Source of the DNA: a virus
Direction: 5' to 3' (one strand)
IMG/VR virus record: IMGVR_UViG_3300006919_000010
Coordinates: 1 to 43,350 of that record
Length of the DNA stretch: 43,350 bases
The notes beneath the pieces are model-generated. The model was not told the DNA's origin, did no database searches, and saw only the letters and a program-made list of their open reading frames with translations. The translations under genes were made by a program, and so were the position numbers. This document shows positions 34,431 to 41,077 of the stretch, piece by piece; the stretch's first letter is position 1; every line of letters begins with the position of its first letter.

Positions 34431-34750
34431 TTATTAAGAAAGGCATTAAAGACTAAACCGATAGTAGGAACAGCAAGCAAACCACCTACAGCAAATAAAA
34501 CCTTCCAGATAAAATCAAAACGCTGATTATTAGTAACAACATGCTGGTCAAATAGATCCTTATCGGCCTTCTTTTCAAGATCGGATTTTAATGAATTAAT
34601 AGACTTTTCGATCTGCCTATCAATATGATCGTAAAGATCTTTAACTCTATTAATCTCTCGATCCTCCATAGCTTGTAATTTATGATTAATCTCTTCACGG
34701 AAATCATTCATTAATTTATAAAGATCTTTTATATCAACTTGATCGCTCAT
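34427..34750 (-). CDS. coiled-coil protein with C-terminal membrane helix, XhlA-like holin partner
   Basis: A 107-residue protein. Residues ~8-70 are a charged coiled coil (DLYKLMNDFREEINHKLQAM), and residues ~80-103 are a single hydrophobic helix (FIWKVLFAVGGLLAVPTIGL). This is the layout of XhlA-type holin-associated proteins. With the DUF1353-like and lipoprotein genes it could form the lysis block. The single TM segment alone could also make it a simple membrane anchor. Confidence 0.6.
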   Translation of the reverse strand: MSDQVDIKDLYKLMNDFREEINHKLQAMEDREINRVKDLYDHIDRQIEKSINSLKSDLEKKADKDLFDQHVVTNNQRFDFIWKVLFAVGGLLAVPTIGLVFNAFLNK

Positions 34751-34786
34751 ATCTTTAGAAGTGATCTTTGCAGAGCTTTACATTCA

Positions 34787-35572
34787 TTACAGCGTGAGAA
34801 CTTTGCTCGAATCAATTAATTCTAGATTATGATTTTCAGGGTCTATGAAACCTATATCCTCGTTCAGGTTTGTTCCAAGAATTACATCATCATTAGAAGA
34901 ATAAGATCCCGTTGACAACGTACCAGTCGTAGAAGCACTTACTTGCCCGTTTACGTCGATTATTTGAGCGATACCGTTCAAGAACTTCGACGTAAAGTAG
35001 GCTCCAGTAAAGATGGTCTCTGATCCGTCAATCCCGCTCGCTTTCAGATACATACTACACCTATCCATAGTAAAAACGGGAAAAGGGCCGTTGTTTCCAA
35101 GGCTAGCTTGTAAAAATATACTTTGATTATTGCCAGGAGAAGTACAGGCTCCAGAAATCCAGCAAAACTTCATTGAAAAGCTTCTATGTATATAGAAAAA
35201 TCTACTTGTCGCTACCATTGAACGCCTAAATCGACAATCTGTCGCTGTTATTAAATTCAGGTTATCGTTCGTGTCGTTCCAGCGTCCATTAAAAGCAAGA
35301 GTATTAAAAGTGGTATCGTAAGCTACGTTATCTACTCCGAAAACCCCCTCAGAGGTTGTGGACGAGATTTCCTGTAAAGATCTAGCAAAGTAGTTATAAC
35401 CTCCTTTAATTGTTTGAGTACCAGAAATAGTGGAATCTCCAATTACAAGAATATTTCTATCAGCTCCTCCAGTATAAGTCGGAACATCTGCAAATGATCT
35501 ATAAGGATCTCCTTCTGTTCCTGCTCCTCCAGTGCCTCCAATAGTTAAGTTTAAATATAATTCAGCGTCCAT
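34787..35572 (-). CDS. beta-helix tail spike or receptor-binding protein
   Basis: A 261-residue protein. The N-terminus GGTGGAGTEGDPYRSFADV is the start typical of phage beta-helix proteins; then many short strands with Asn/Thr/Ser turns and aromatic residues, and a tail FIDPENHNLELIDSSKV as found at the end of such helices. It is next to the tail fibre gene and thus likely part of host recognition. No enzymatic residues could be recognised. Start ATG at 35572; the leader has repeats. Confidence 0.55.
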   Translation of the reverse strand: MDAELYLNLTIGGTGGAGTEGDPYRSFADVPTYTGGADRNILVIGDSTISGTQTIKGGYNYFARSLQEISSTTSEGVFGVDNVAYDTTFNTLAFNGRWNDTNDNLNLITATDCRFRRSMVATSRFFYIHRSFSMKFCWISGACTSPGNNQSIFLQASLGNNGPFPVFTMDRCSMYLKASGIDGSETIFTGAYFTSKFLNGIAQIIDVNGQVSASTTGTLSTGSYSSNDDVILGTNLNEDIGFIDPENHNLELIDSSKVLTL

Positions 35573-35595
35573 TTTACTTAATTAGTTAAATGTTA

Positions 35596-35648
35596 GGTTG
35601 TTGTTGAGTGTTAAATTGTTGTTGAGTGTTAAATTGCTGTTGAGGTTA
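35596..35648. repeat. 18-bp tandem repeat at the end of the tail fibre gene
   Basis: The unit TTGTTGTTGAGTGTTAAA occurs twice in full and once in part (with one change), running from the intergenic gap into the last codons of the fibre gene; the second unit holds its stop codon. It may be slippage-made and marks a join between receptor-binding genes. Confidence 0.75.
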
Positions 35649-37383
35649 TTTTTTCCAATCTAGCCATAGCTCTAAGTTTTCCCGTAGTAGCGTCTCCTGT
35701 TTGATGATCGGTATTGACATCTATTGTAGTGTCGGTACTGAAAGAAATAGCAGTAATTCTGTGTTTCCCGTTACAGGAGGTTCCATTACTGCCAAATACT
35801 AAAATATGATCTCCTACACTAAGTTCTTGTGTTAAATCTATTCCAGATACCGTAAAACGGATAGTTCCTAAATTATTTGCTGAAGTTATGCCTAAAGTGT
35901 GATCTGTTCCATCTAAAACTCTGCCAGCACTTTTAACGCAAAGAAACTTCTTATCTTGAGTTAAATTAGAATCTAACTCATCTCCATCAGCGTCTAAAAT
36001 AGAAGAAGGAGCTATGTTATTAAAACCTTCTTCCCCCACTGTCGCATATAAAGAAAATTCTGAAATATCTCCAACAAAGCTACGAACTCTAGTAGGGGTT
36101 CTATCATAAAGCTTTGCTGCAGGGGTATCCCCCTTACTTGCTAATATAATAGGAGGAGGAGAAGCTCCTGCACTTAATATTTGCATATTACGGGCTAAAG
36201 GAAAACCTGCGCCTGAATCACTATTACCTGTAATGAGGGAATAATTTTCAGATGTTCCTAAACCTAGTAAGTTATCTCCGTCTAAAGCTCCTTCAACATC
36301 GAAAGCTTCATACTTATCAATAGAGGAAAAAACAAACTGATATTTAGTTCTAGTAGCAAAATCAATTAAATAACCTTTATTACCGAAAACGGACATAAGA
36401 GAACCTGAGCCTGAAACCCGTGGACCTAATCCTTGATATTGCAAAGCTCCAGGGGGAGTGCTTGATATATCTAAGCCTTTAAGTGAAAGTTTAGATATAG
36501 AATCTCCAAATTTAGAAATGAACTCATTAGAGTCTGTAGTCCTAAATAATCCATCACTTGCAGAATCAATAGCATTTTGCCACGTATCTTCTCTGACACT
36601 TTTAAATACTGTTTCTCCGTCTGTAATATCCGATGCACTATGAGTATGGCTAACAGCAACAAGAGGAATTTCAGCAAAACTTAAAACAGTAGTTCCAACT
36701 GTAATCGGATCAGATGTAGTGAGAACATAATGATAACCATATTTATCACTATTACTATCTGTTACATACACTGTTAAACCATTAGTGACTTCAGCATCCT
36801 CATCGCAATCAGTTGCTCTTGTCCAAGATCCAGAGTCGGTGATGTAAATACCATTCTCACTGGCATCGGTTTGCTCTGTAACCAAAACCCTAGAGGCAGA
36901 GGTTAAGACACTATTTAAGGTCTGCTCTCCTGATAATGTGATATTGCCCTCACCTTCAGTGGTTGTGACTACGGGATCTTTGTGATCAATACCAGCAGTA
37001 ACAGAATCCACTAGAGCTAAAATCTTCTCGGCACTAAAGACTTCATCATTAGCAGTTGAAGCGTCATTTAAAACATGCAGTCTACTATCATTGGATTGAA
37101 CTACCTTACTAGCCGCAACTTCACCATCAGTAGCCTGTTGAACAATCCCTCGCTGAGAAGTGCTCGAGTTAGGGAGGTTGGCGACAGAAACCAATGCGGA
37201 CCCATTAAGTTGAGCTAACTGATTAGCACCATTGACATCAGTAATCAAGCTGGCAAGGAGATTGGCTAGGGCAGAATTAATCTCGACATTACCATGAGCA
37301 GGAGTGCCGCTGGGGTCATCCGTGCCAGAAAGGTAATCAGTCGCAATTGGAGTAAAAGTAGGATATGAAGATTGCTTAGGCAT
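35629..37383 (-). CDS. tail fibre protein
   Basis: A 584-residue protein. The N-terminal ~90 residues (FTPIATDYLSGTDDPSGTPA then EINSALANLLASLIT) and STSQRGIVQQATDGEVAASK (a fibre signature found in many phages and prophages) are followed by an inserted IDHKDPVVTTTEGEGNITLS domain of the kind that continues fibre shafts (with LVTEQTDASENGIYI). The C-terminal half is beta-rich with no named enzyme. It probably mediates binding to the host. It overlaps the 49-residue gene by TAATG. Confidence 0.85.
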   Translation of the reverse strand: MPKQSSYPTFTPIATDYLSGTDDPSGTPAHGNVEINSALANLLASLITDVNGANQLAQLNGSALVSVANLPNSSTSQRGIVQQATDGEVAASKVVQSNDSRLHVLNDASTANDEVFSAEKILALVDSVTAGIDHKDPVVTTTEGEGNITLSGEQTLNSVLTSASRVLVTEQTDASENGIYITDSGSWTRATDCDEDAEVTNGLTVYVTDSNSDKYGYHYVLTTSDPITVGTTVLSFAEIPLVAVSHTHSASDITDGETVFKSVREDTWQNAIDSASDGLFRTTDSNEFISKFGDSISKLSLKGLDISSTPPGALQYQGLGPRVSGSGSLMSVFGNKGYLIDFATRTKYQFVFSSIDKYEAFDVEGALDGDNLLGLGTSENYSLITGNSDSGAGFPLARNMQILSAGASPPPIILASKGDTPAAKLYDRTPTRVRSFVGDISEFSLYATVGEEGFNNIAPSSILDADGDELDSNLTQDKKFLCVKSAGRVLDGTDHTLGITSANNLGTIRFTVSGIDLTQELSVGDHILVFGSNGTSCNGKHRITAISFSTDTTIDVNTDHQTGDATTGKLRAMARLEKITSTAI

Positions 37384-37532
37384 TATGATTCATCAAGGAT
37401 ATAGCCACCATTCTCATCAAGAATAGCAGCATTAGTTTCATCAAGGATAGCGGTAGCTGGAATACCGACGCCACCACCACTAAAAAAAGAGGCAAGAGTA
37501 GTTGTAGTTAAGTTATGTAGATTAACACTCAT
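37383..37532 (-). CDS. small protein with ILDE repeats, fibre-region
   Basis: The frame encodes 49 residues, MSVNLHNLTTTTLASFFSGGGV and then three ILDE-containing units (AILDETN, AILDENG, YILDES). The TAATG overlaps on both sides (37532 and 37383) argue that it is translated. No family was recognised; it may be a short accessory peptide of the fibre or a remnant of a longer repeat protein. Confidence 0.55.
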   Translation of the reverse strand: MSVNLHNLTTTTLASFFSGGGVGIPATAILDETNAAILDENGGYILDES

Positions 37533-37792
37533 TATCCAAAAACAAGCTGCACTGATCCACTAGAAGAATTAACAGTAATAGCGGTAAAGCGACCAAGGAT
37601 CGGGGTTGTAAATCCTACGCCAGTAAGACCTGTGCAATTACCAGTAGCAGTATCAAGTACAACAGCAGTAGTACTGACAGGAATAAGGGCATTAACATGC
37701 TGCCCACCTGCTCCTGTCCAAGACTCACCCTGGTCGAGAATTATTGAGCCAAATTGCCCATCATTTGAACGAGTTCCTTGCTGATGTTCCAT
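37532..37792 (-). CDS. small virion protein of the fibre region
   Basis: An 86-residue, beta-rich, Gly/Ser/Thr-rich protein (EHQQGTRSNDGQFGSIILDQ at the N-terminus; the end is SSGSVQLVFG). Its shape suggests a short head or tail fibre or decoration protein. It is the first gene after the large terminase terminator, and its stop overlaps the next start (TAATG). The family is not recognised beyond this. Confidence 0.6.
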   Translation of the reverse strand: MEHQQGTRSNDGQFGSIILDQGESWTGAGGQHVNALIPVSTTAVVLDTATGNCTGLTGVGFTTPILGRFTAITVNSSSGSVQLVFG

Positions 37793-37802
37793 TTTATTTA
37801 TT

Positions 37803-37845
37803 TATTAAAAATTATGCCATCCCGCCTGTTCCGAAGCGGGATGGC
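37803..37845 (-). terminator. intrinsic terminator after large terminase
   Basis: On the minus strand GCCATCCCGC pairs perfectly with GCGGGATGGC (plus 37816-37825 and 37836-37845) around a 10-base loop, followed by ATAATTTTTAATAAA. It lies between the large terminase and the small virion gene. This would separate packaging genes from structural genes. Confidence 0.88.
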
Positions 37846-37889
37846 TGCCAAGAAGCAATAGAGATACAACTATCAAAAGCAGCAGGAAA

Positions 37890-39206
37890 TTACGCAAAAA
37901 TATCGTACTTGTCAATAGCTTTTGTTGGGAGTTTTTGGCGGGAATCGCCACGGCGATATTTAGTAGCACCATAAGCAACACCACCAAAGGCATCAGCACC
38001 ATTACTAGCCCAATCGTGAAGAGGCTCTGCCGACCATGTTTGCAACTGCTCATCATACTTCTTACGATAAGAACGCAGGCACTGAATACCACGCTCACAG
38101 CGTGTCTTATCAATCCATACAGAAGGAAGTACATTCCTTACATCATCAATTCTATCATGCACTGACTCTACCTTAGGAACAATAGTAGGCCGTATGCCAA
38201 GATCTTTCTTAAGCGTCTCAAAGCGAGACTTACCAGTACCCATCTCCCTCACCTTAATATCATGCGGAAGATAATGTTTGCCATACCGATAATCAGCACG
38301 ATGCTTATCGGTGAGCCGCTTGGCGTAGAACGGAAGACCTTCACCAGAGTTCTCATAATAATCAATAATCCTAACTTCCTTATTATGAAGCTGAAAAAAC
38401 CATATAGCTGTAGAATCCCTAACACCCAAGTCCCAAGCAGTATGCACTTCAAGTAATGGCTCGTGAGGAACATTAGTAATCCTATTATCCTCAGCCATTC
38501 TGATCATTTGTGATGAATAATAAGCACCCTCAATAGGAGCCTCAAATGAACACCAATACTCCTGCTGAATAAGAGCCTCAGCCATACCAGTGTCCCTATC
38601 ATCCTGAATAGCTTCTGGCTTTACAGCATGAGTATCATCAACAGTAAGTGTTTGACTGAACCACTTAGGATTATCAGCTGCCTTATCATGAAGATCCTTA
38701 GCAAAGTTATGACCCCGTGGAGTAAAAATAAATAAAGCCCAACCATCATTCTCCGATAGGATTGGTCTAATAAGATCAAAAACATGAGGATTCATCAATG
38801 ACCACTCTGAGAACACTACACCAATGGGGTTTGATCCTACCAAGGAATCAGGATCATCAGCACCCACCACCTGATAAAGCGAACCATTCTTAAGCTTAAT
38901 GGTCATCTCCGTAGAATTACTAGACTCAATAAGAGGATTAGGTATATGCGAAAGAAATTTACGCCCTGTCTTAGTAGCACCATTCCATACAATCTTCCTG
39001 CCCTGCTTATAGGTAGGCAGCATATGCCAATAAGTACCCACCCGCATATGCGACATAGTAGCAATAAGATTAATAGCAGCCAGATCCTTACCAGCTCTGC
39101 GATGCCACACTATGGAAGCACGTTTACCGCCATCCATAAAGTACTTCCATACAGGATACTGATAATCCCTTGGCTCCCAATCAAAAGGTAATGTTATCTT
39201 ACTCAT
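37890..39206 (-). CDS. terminase large subunit
   Basis: A 438-residue protein with Walker A WHRRAGKD (about residues 34-41), Walker B GVVFSEW (about 128-134), coupling motif FTPRGHN, and a C-terminal nuclease domain with AWDLGVRDSTAIW (first metal Asp), HYLPHD and DAFGG for the remaining acidic positions. This is the terminase/gp17-type ATPase-nuclease that pumps and cuts phage DNA. The size is near the short Terminase_6 type. The start overlaps the end of a small gene by 8 bases. Confidence 0.96.
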   Translation of the reverse strand: MSKITLPFDWEPRDYQYPVWKYFMDGGKRASIVWHRRAGKDLAAINLIATMSHMRVGTYWHMLPTYKQGRKIVWNGATKTGRKFLSHIPNPLIESSNSTEMTIKLKNGSLYQVVGADDPDSLVGSNPIGVVFSEWSLMNPHVFDLIRPILSENDGWALFIFTPRGHNFAKDLHDKAADNPKWFSQTLTVDDTHAVKPEAIQDDRDTGMAEALIQQEYWCSFEAPIEGAYYSSQMIRMAEDNRITNVPHEPLLEVHTAWDLGVRDSTAIWFFQLHNKEVRIIDYYENSGEGLPFYAKRLTDKHRADYRYGKHYLPHDIKVREMGTGKSRFETLKKDLGIRPTIVPKVESVHDRIDDVRNVLPSVWIDKTRCERGIQCLRSYRKKYDEQLQTWSAEPLHDWASNGADAFGGVAYGATKYRRGDSRQKLPTKAIDKYDIFA

Positions 39207-39402
39207 GATTTAAAGGGCAATCATGATATATAATATCATTAATCTTTGCCAAAACTTGATATGGTAACCGATAATTGTCCTGATTCCGTTGCTCCAGAAC
39301 TATCATTATCTCCCGTATCTTCTTGGGCTGGCTGTTTAACCAATTCTCCGCTGCTGTCTGCTGAGATGGTAGCGGTATTATCATTTGCTGTATTTGTGAC
39401 AT
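39199..39402 (-). CDS. small gene overlapping the small terminase C-terminus
   Basis: A 67-residue frame. Its last 45 residues (NWLNSQPKKIREIMIVLEQR onward) look like a folded amphipathic helix pair, more protein-like than the disordered Ser/Thr/Asp-rich C-terminus of the 198-residue gene it overlaps in another frame (39239-39402). Its stop overlaps the large terminase start by 8 bases, the usual coupling here, while the small terminase stop lies 33 bases upstream. It may be a separate coupling peptide or an alternative C-terminus made by frameshifting. Confidence 0.45.
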   Translation of the reverse strand: MSQIQQMIIPLPSQQTAAENWLNSQPKKIREIMIVLEQRNQDNYRLPYQVLAKINDIIYHDCPLNHE

Positions 39403-39835
39403 TATCTAATGCTTCTTGTTTAGGTACGCCTGCGTGTGACAGGACAAAGTTATTAATATAAACCTCAAATTGTGCTTCCACTCCCTTATCAGGGTCGCTA
39501 ACCTTCATGGCAGGAGCAAGGTATCTAAGAAACTCCTTATGGATTGAAACCCTAAGCGAAGGATCAACATCAATAGGGACTCTCATCTTCTGCTTAGGAA
39601 TATCAGGATTATCAACTATTGCATAATCCTTACCCATAGCCAGATCTATTAACGACTGGACAGGATCATACTGGTTCCTCTGGAGATATACCATGAGGGC
39701 ATTTCTCATATCACTAGGCTTCAGGCGTGGAGCTTCCTCGCCATCTTTAGTAATCAAAGTCTTCGCTTCCTGAGCGGCTTCCTTCAAGCCTTCTCGTAGT
39801 TTCTTTCCCATTTTCGTCCTGGATTTCGCTGGCAT
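39239..39835 (-). CDS. terminase small subunit (probable)
   Basis: A 198-residue protein. The N-terminus is basic (PAKSRTKMGKKLREGLKEAA), then helical MRNALMVYLQRNQYDPVQSL and RVSIHKEFLRYLAPAMKVSD, as in several podovirus small terminases or DNA maturases, and a disordered acidic C-terminus. It is the first gene of the minus operon, directly before the large terminase. Small terminases recognise phage DNA and load the large subunit. Assigned mainly by position and size. Confidence 0.65.
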   Translation of the reverse strand: MPAKSRTKMGKKLREGLKEAAQEAKTLITKDGEEAPRLKPSDMRNALMVYLQRNQYDPVQSLIDLAMGKDYAIVDNPDIPKQKMRVPIDVDPSLRVSIHKEFLRYLAPAMKVSDPDKGVEAQFEVYINNFVLSHAGVPKQEALDNVTNTANDNTATISADSSGELVKQPAQEDTGDNDSSGATESGQLSVTISSFGKD

Positions 39836-39922
39836 TTCGGAAGACTGCCACAGGGGCCGTAAAACGTCAAGAAAAAAGGGTACATTTTTTTAGTGATGGT
39901 CTTAGGCATGGTGATAATAGAG

Positions 39923-39937
39923 CTTTGCATTGCAAAG
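39923..39937. promoter_or_regulatory. CTTTG-N5-CAAAG palindrome before the minus operon
   Basis: CTTTGCA T TGCAAAG is a perfect 15-bp palindrome 88 bases upstream of the small terminase start. A second CTTTG-N5-CAAAG occurs at 42435-42449 upstream of the early operon. They may be binding sites for one regulator of both arms. Confidence 0.55.
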
Positions 39938-39990
39938 TATAAGTTCGGAGTTATCGGGCAGATTATGCGGGTTGGAAGCTAATGAAACAC

Positions 39991-40027
39991 AAAAAAGATT
40001 TTGGGGCCCCCCCCCTTCATCTTTTTT
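39991..40027. terminator. bidirectional-looking A6 / G4-C9 / T6 hairpin
   Basis: AAAAAAGAT (39991-39999) pairs with ATCTTTTTT (40019-40027), and GGGG with CCCC of the 9-base C run inside. It has a T tract on either strand, so it could stop transcription from both sides or act as an origin melting site. It is placed between the divergent arms. Confidence 0.6.
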
Positions 40028-40061
40028 GTAGCAAGCCATGACCAGTGACGCAGCTGGAGCG

Positions 40062-40116
40062 AGCCATCCTATACCAGCCATCCTATACCAGCCATCCTAT
40101 ACCAGCCATCCTATAG
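40062..40116 (+). repeat. iteron-like tandem repeat array, four copies of a 14-bp unit
   Basis: AGCCATCCTATACC repeats at 40062, 40076, 40090 and 40104, the last ending in TATAG. Degenerate copies with consensus RCCATCCTRTAC recur at 40430 and at 41952-42180, always in the same orientation. Together there are about 14 copies around the gene pair 40658-41886 and none noticed elsewhere. Such arrays often bind a replication initiator or a regulator. Confidence 0.85.
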
Positions 40117-40138
40117 TAGTGCTACGCACAGTCACATT

Positions 40139-40241
40139 AGGATGTACCCCACAGCCCTTGGGGGCTAGTGGACTACATCCTTTTGATTAGTCACTGGAAC
40201 ATGCCCCACAGCCCTTGGGGGCTAGTGGACCATGTTCTTTT
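40139..40241 (+). ncRNA. twin hairpins with identical core and covarying outer stems
   Basis: Two hairpins, 40139-40181 and 40197-40237, share an identical 27-base interior (40147-40173, 40204-40230) that folds as CCAC-AGCCC-TTGG-GGGCT-A-GTGG. The outer stems differ (GGATGTA/TACATCC and GAACATG/CATGTTC) yet pair perfectly in each. Both end in TTTT. This is pair-preserving change, strong evidence for a structure with function, in RNA or in single-stranded DNA. It could be a tandem terminator, an RNA element or part of an origin. Confidence 0.7.
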
Positions 40242-40249
40242 AGATAACC

Positions 40250-40265
40250 GCCCACTAGGGTGGGC
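40250..40265 (+). other. third hairpin of the noncoding array
   Basis: GCCCAC-TAGG-GTGGGC is a 6-bp stem with a 4-base loop. Its CCACTAG can also pair with the CTAGTGG found in both twin hairpins just upstream, so it could switch between local and long-range pairing. Confidence 0.55.
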
Positions 40266-40272
40266 TGTTAAT

Positions 40273-40338
40273 GACCGCAGCTTACCCATAATGACTTCAT
40301 TCGTGCCTCATAAACCCATTATGACTAAGCTGCTGGTC
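40273..40338 (+). other. long nested hairpin
   Basis: GACCGCAGCTTA (40273-40284) pairs with TAAGCTGCTGGTC (40326-40338), with a small bulge, and inside CATAATG (40287-40293) pairs with CATTATG (40317-40323). Two nested stems with a conserved spacing support a folded RNA or DNA element. Confidence 0.6.
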
Positions 40339-40429
40339 TTCATTCATTCATCGTTCTACTTTCTTTTCTTTTTTAATATCATTCATTCAAAAAAGCTAGA
40401 TAATTTTTTTATTAAATCTTTCTTTCTTT

Positions 40430-40442
40430 ACCATCCTATACC
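40430..40442 (+). repeat. single iteron-like copy
   Basis: ACCATCCTATACC matches the consensus of the arrays at 40062 and 42074 and lies on the same strand, between the nested hairpin and the GC-rich repeat. Confidence 0.7.
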
Positions 40443-40478
40443 TTTTGTTAGGGGGTTATAGCGTTAGCCGTAGACAAG

Positions 40479-40503
40479 GGGCCGTGGGCCGTGGGCCGTG
40501 GGC
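40479..40503 (+). repeat. GC-rich 7-bp tandem repeat
   Basis: Three and a half copies of GGGCCGT, unlike the AT-rich surroundings. The G runs could form non-B structures. It lies about 155 bases before the first plus-arm gene. Confidence 0.75.
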
Positions 40504-40541
40504 GGGAGCGGCCAGCCGCAAGCGTCTGACTCGCTAATAAT

Positions 40542-40586
40542 AGCGGTCTTTAGACTGGCTCGGGTGAGCAGTCCATTGAGACCGCT
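40542..40586 (+). other. nested hairpin before the plus arm
   Basis: AGCGGTCT (40542-40549) pairs with AGACCGCT (40579-40586) and, inside, GACTG (40553-40557) pairs with CAGTC (40569-40573). It is the last of five structured elements in the 820-base noncoding region and ends 71 bases before the first plus-strand gene. Confidence 0.6.
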
Positions 40587-40612
40587 TAGCTCTTATTCAT
40601 CATCATGGTGGT

Positions 40613-40643
40613 GGTGAAGGGAGTGATGTTTATTAACACCCAA
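40613..40643 (+). promoter_or_regulatory. shared leader motif, copy 1
   Basis: GGTGAAGGGAGTGATGTTTA is followed by TTAACACCCAA. The first 20 bases recur with one change at 42897-42916 before the gene at 42930, again followed by ACCCAA, and the first 14 in part at 655-668. It probably marks the start or the leader of each transcription unit. Confidence 0.55.
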
Positions 40644-40657
40644 CAGAAAGTTATAAA

Positions 40658-41047
40658 ATGATTAAGGTCAAAAGCCTCAACTTCGACACCAACAAGCTCA
40701 TCGTAATAATGGACGGTAAGTTCCGTATCTTCGATATCATTAAAGATGACATCGGCGAAAATCGTGCAATCTACCTGCCATCCATGTATAAAGATGACGC
40801 GTCTCAAGACGAATTTCGTCCACGTTACTCCAAAGCCCTTGACTCTGGTGAAGGTCTCTTAAAAGAAGCAGCACCAGACAAAGATTGGCTCTGGAACGGT
40901 TACTTGAAACTCGATGGTAATTATTACCAAGTATTTATCTATGAGTCATCAACGACCATCCGTGAAGTCGATACGGATGATGATAACTTATTAACCATCG
41001 ACGAGTGGTTAGAAGAAAAAGCACAATATCGTATTAGCCGTGTATAA
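40658..41047 (+). CDS. acidic protein with EF-hand-like loop, unknown
   Basis: A 129-residue protein, first gene of the plus arm. Beta-rich N-terminal half (NKLIVIMDGKFRIFDII), then WLWNGYLKLDGNYYQVFIY, then DTDDDNLLTIDE (residues 105-116), which fits an EF-hand calcium loop (acidic at 1, 3 and 5, Leu at 8, Glu at 12; Asn in place of Gly at 6). It is less AT-rich than the early operon and differs in codon use. As the first gene read from the central region it may act early against the host, but no family is recognised. Confidence 0.65.
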   Translation: MIKVKSLNFDTNKLIVIMDGKFRIFDIIKDDIGENRAIYLPSMYKDDASQDEFRPRYSKALDSGEGLLKEAAPDKDWLWNGYLKLDGNYYQVFIYESSTTIREVDTDDDNLLTIDEWLEEKAQYRISRV

Positions 41048-41077
41048 TCTCCAGTATCGTATTAGCTATGAATAATC
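41027..41077 (+). repeat. 28-bp-period repeat linking two genes
   Basis: TATCGTATTAGC-containing 23-base units at 41027-41049 and 41055-41077 differ at three bases. The first holds the end of the 129-residue gene, and the second holds the start codon (41068) of the next gene. A local duplication may have made this gene junction. Confidence 0.65.

Noticed and set aside
34787-35572. Endolysin candidate next to the lysis-like block
   Set aside because: The sequence is beta-helix-like with no catalytic signature of a cell-wall enzyme, and it fits a receptor-binding role.
39860-39872. TTGACG as -35 box for the small terminase
   Set aside because: No -10-like sequence at a proper distance; the following bases are GC-rich.
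40168-40461. 97-residue frame in the noncoding region
   Set aside because: It runs over the twin hairpins, the nested hairpin and a repeat copy, has odd composition and no start signals; it is explained by the structures.
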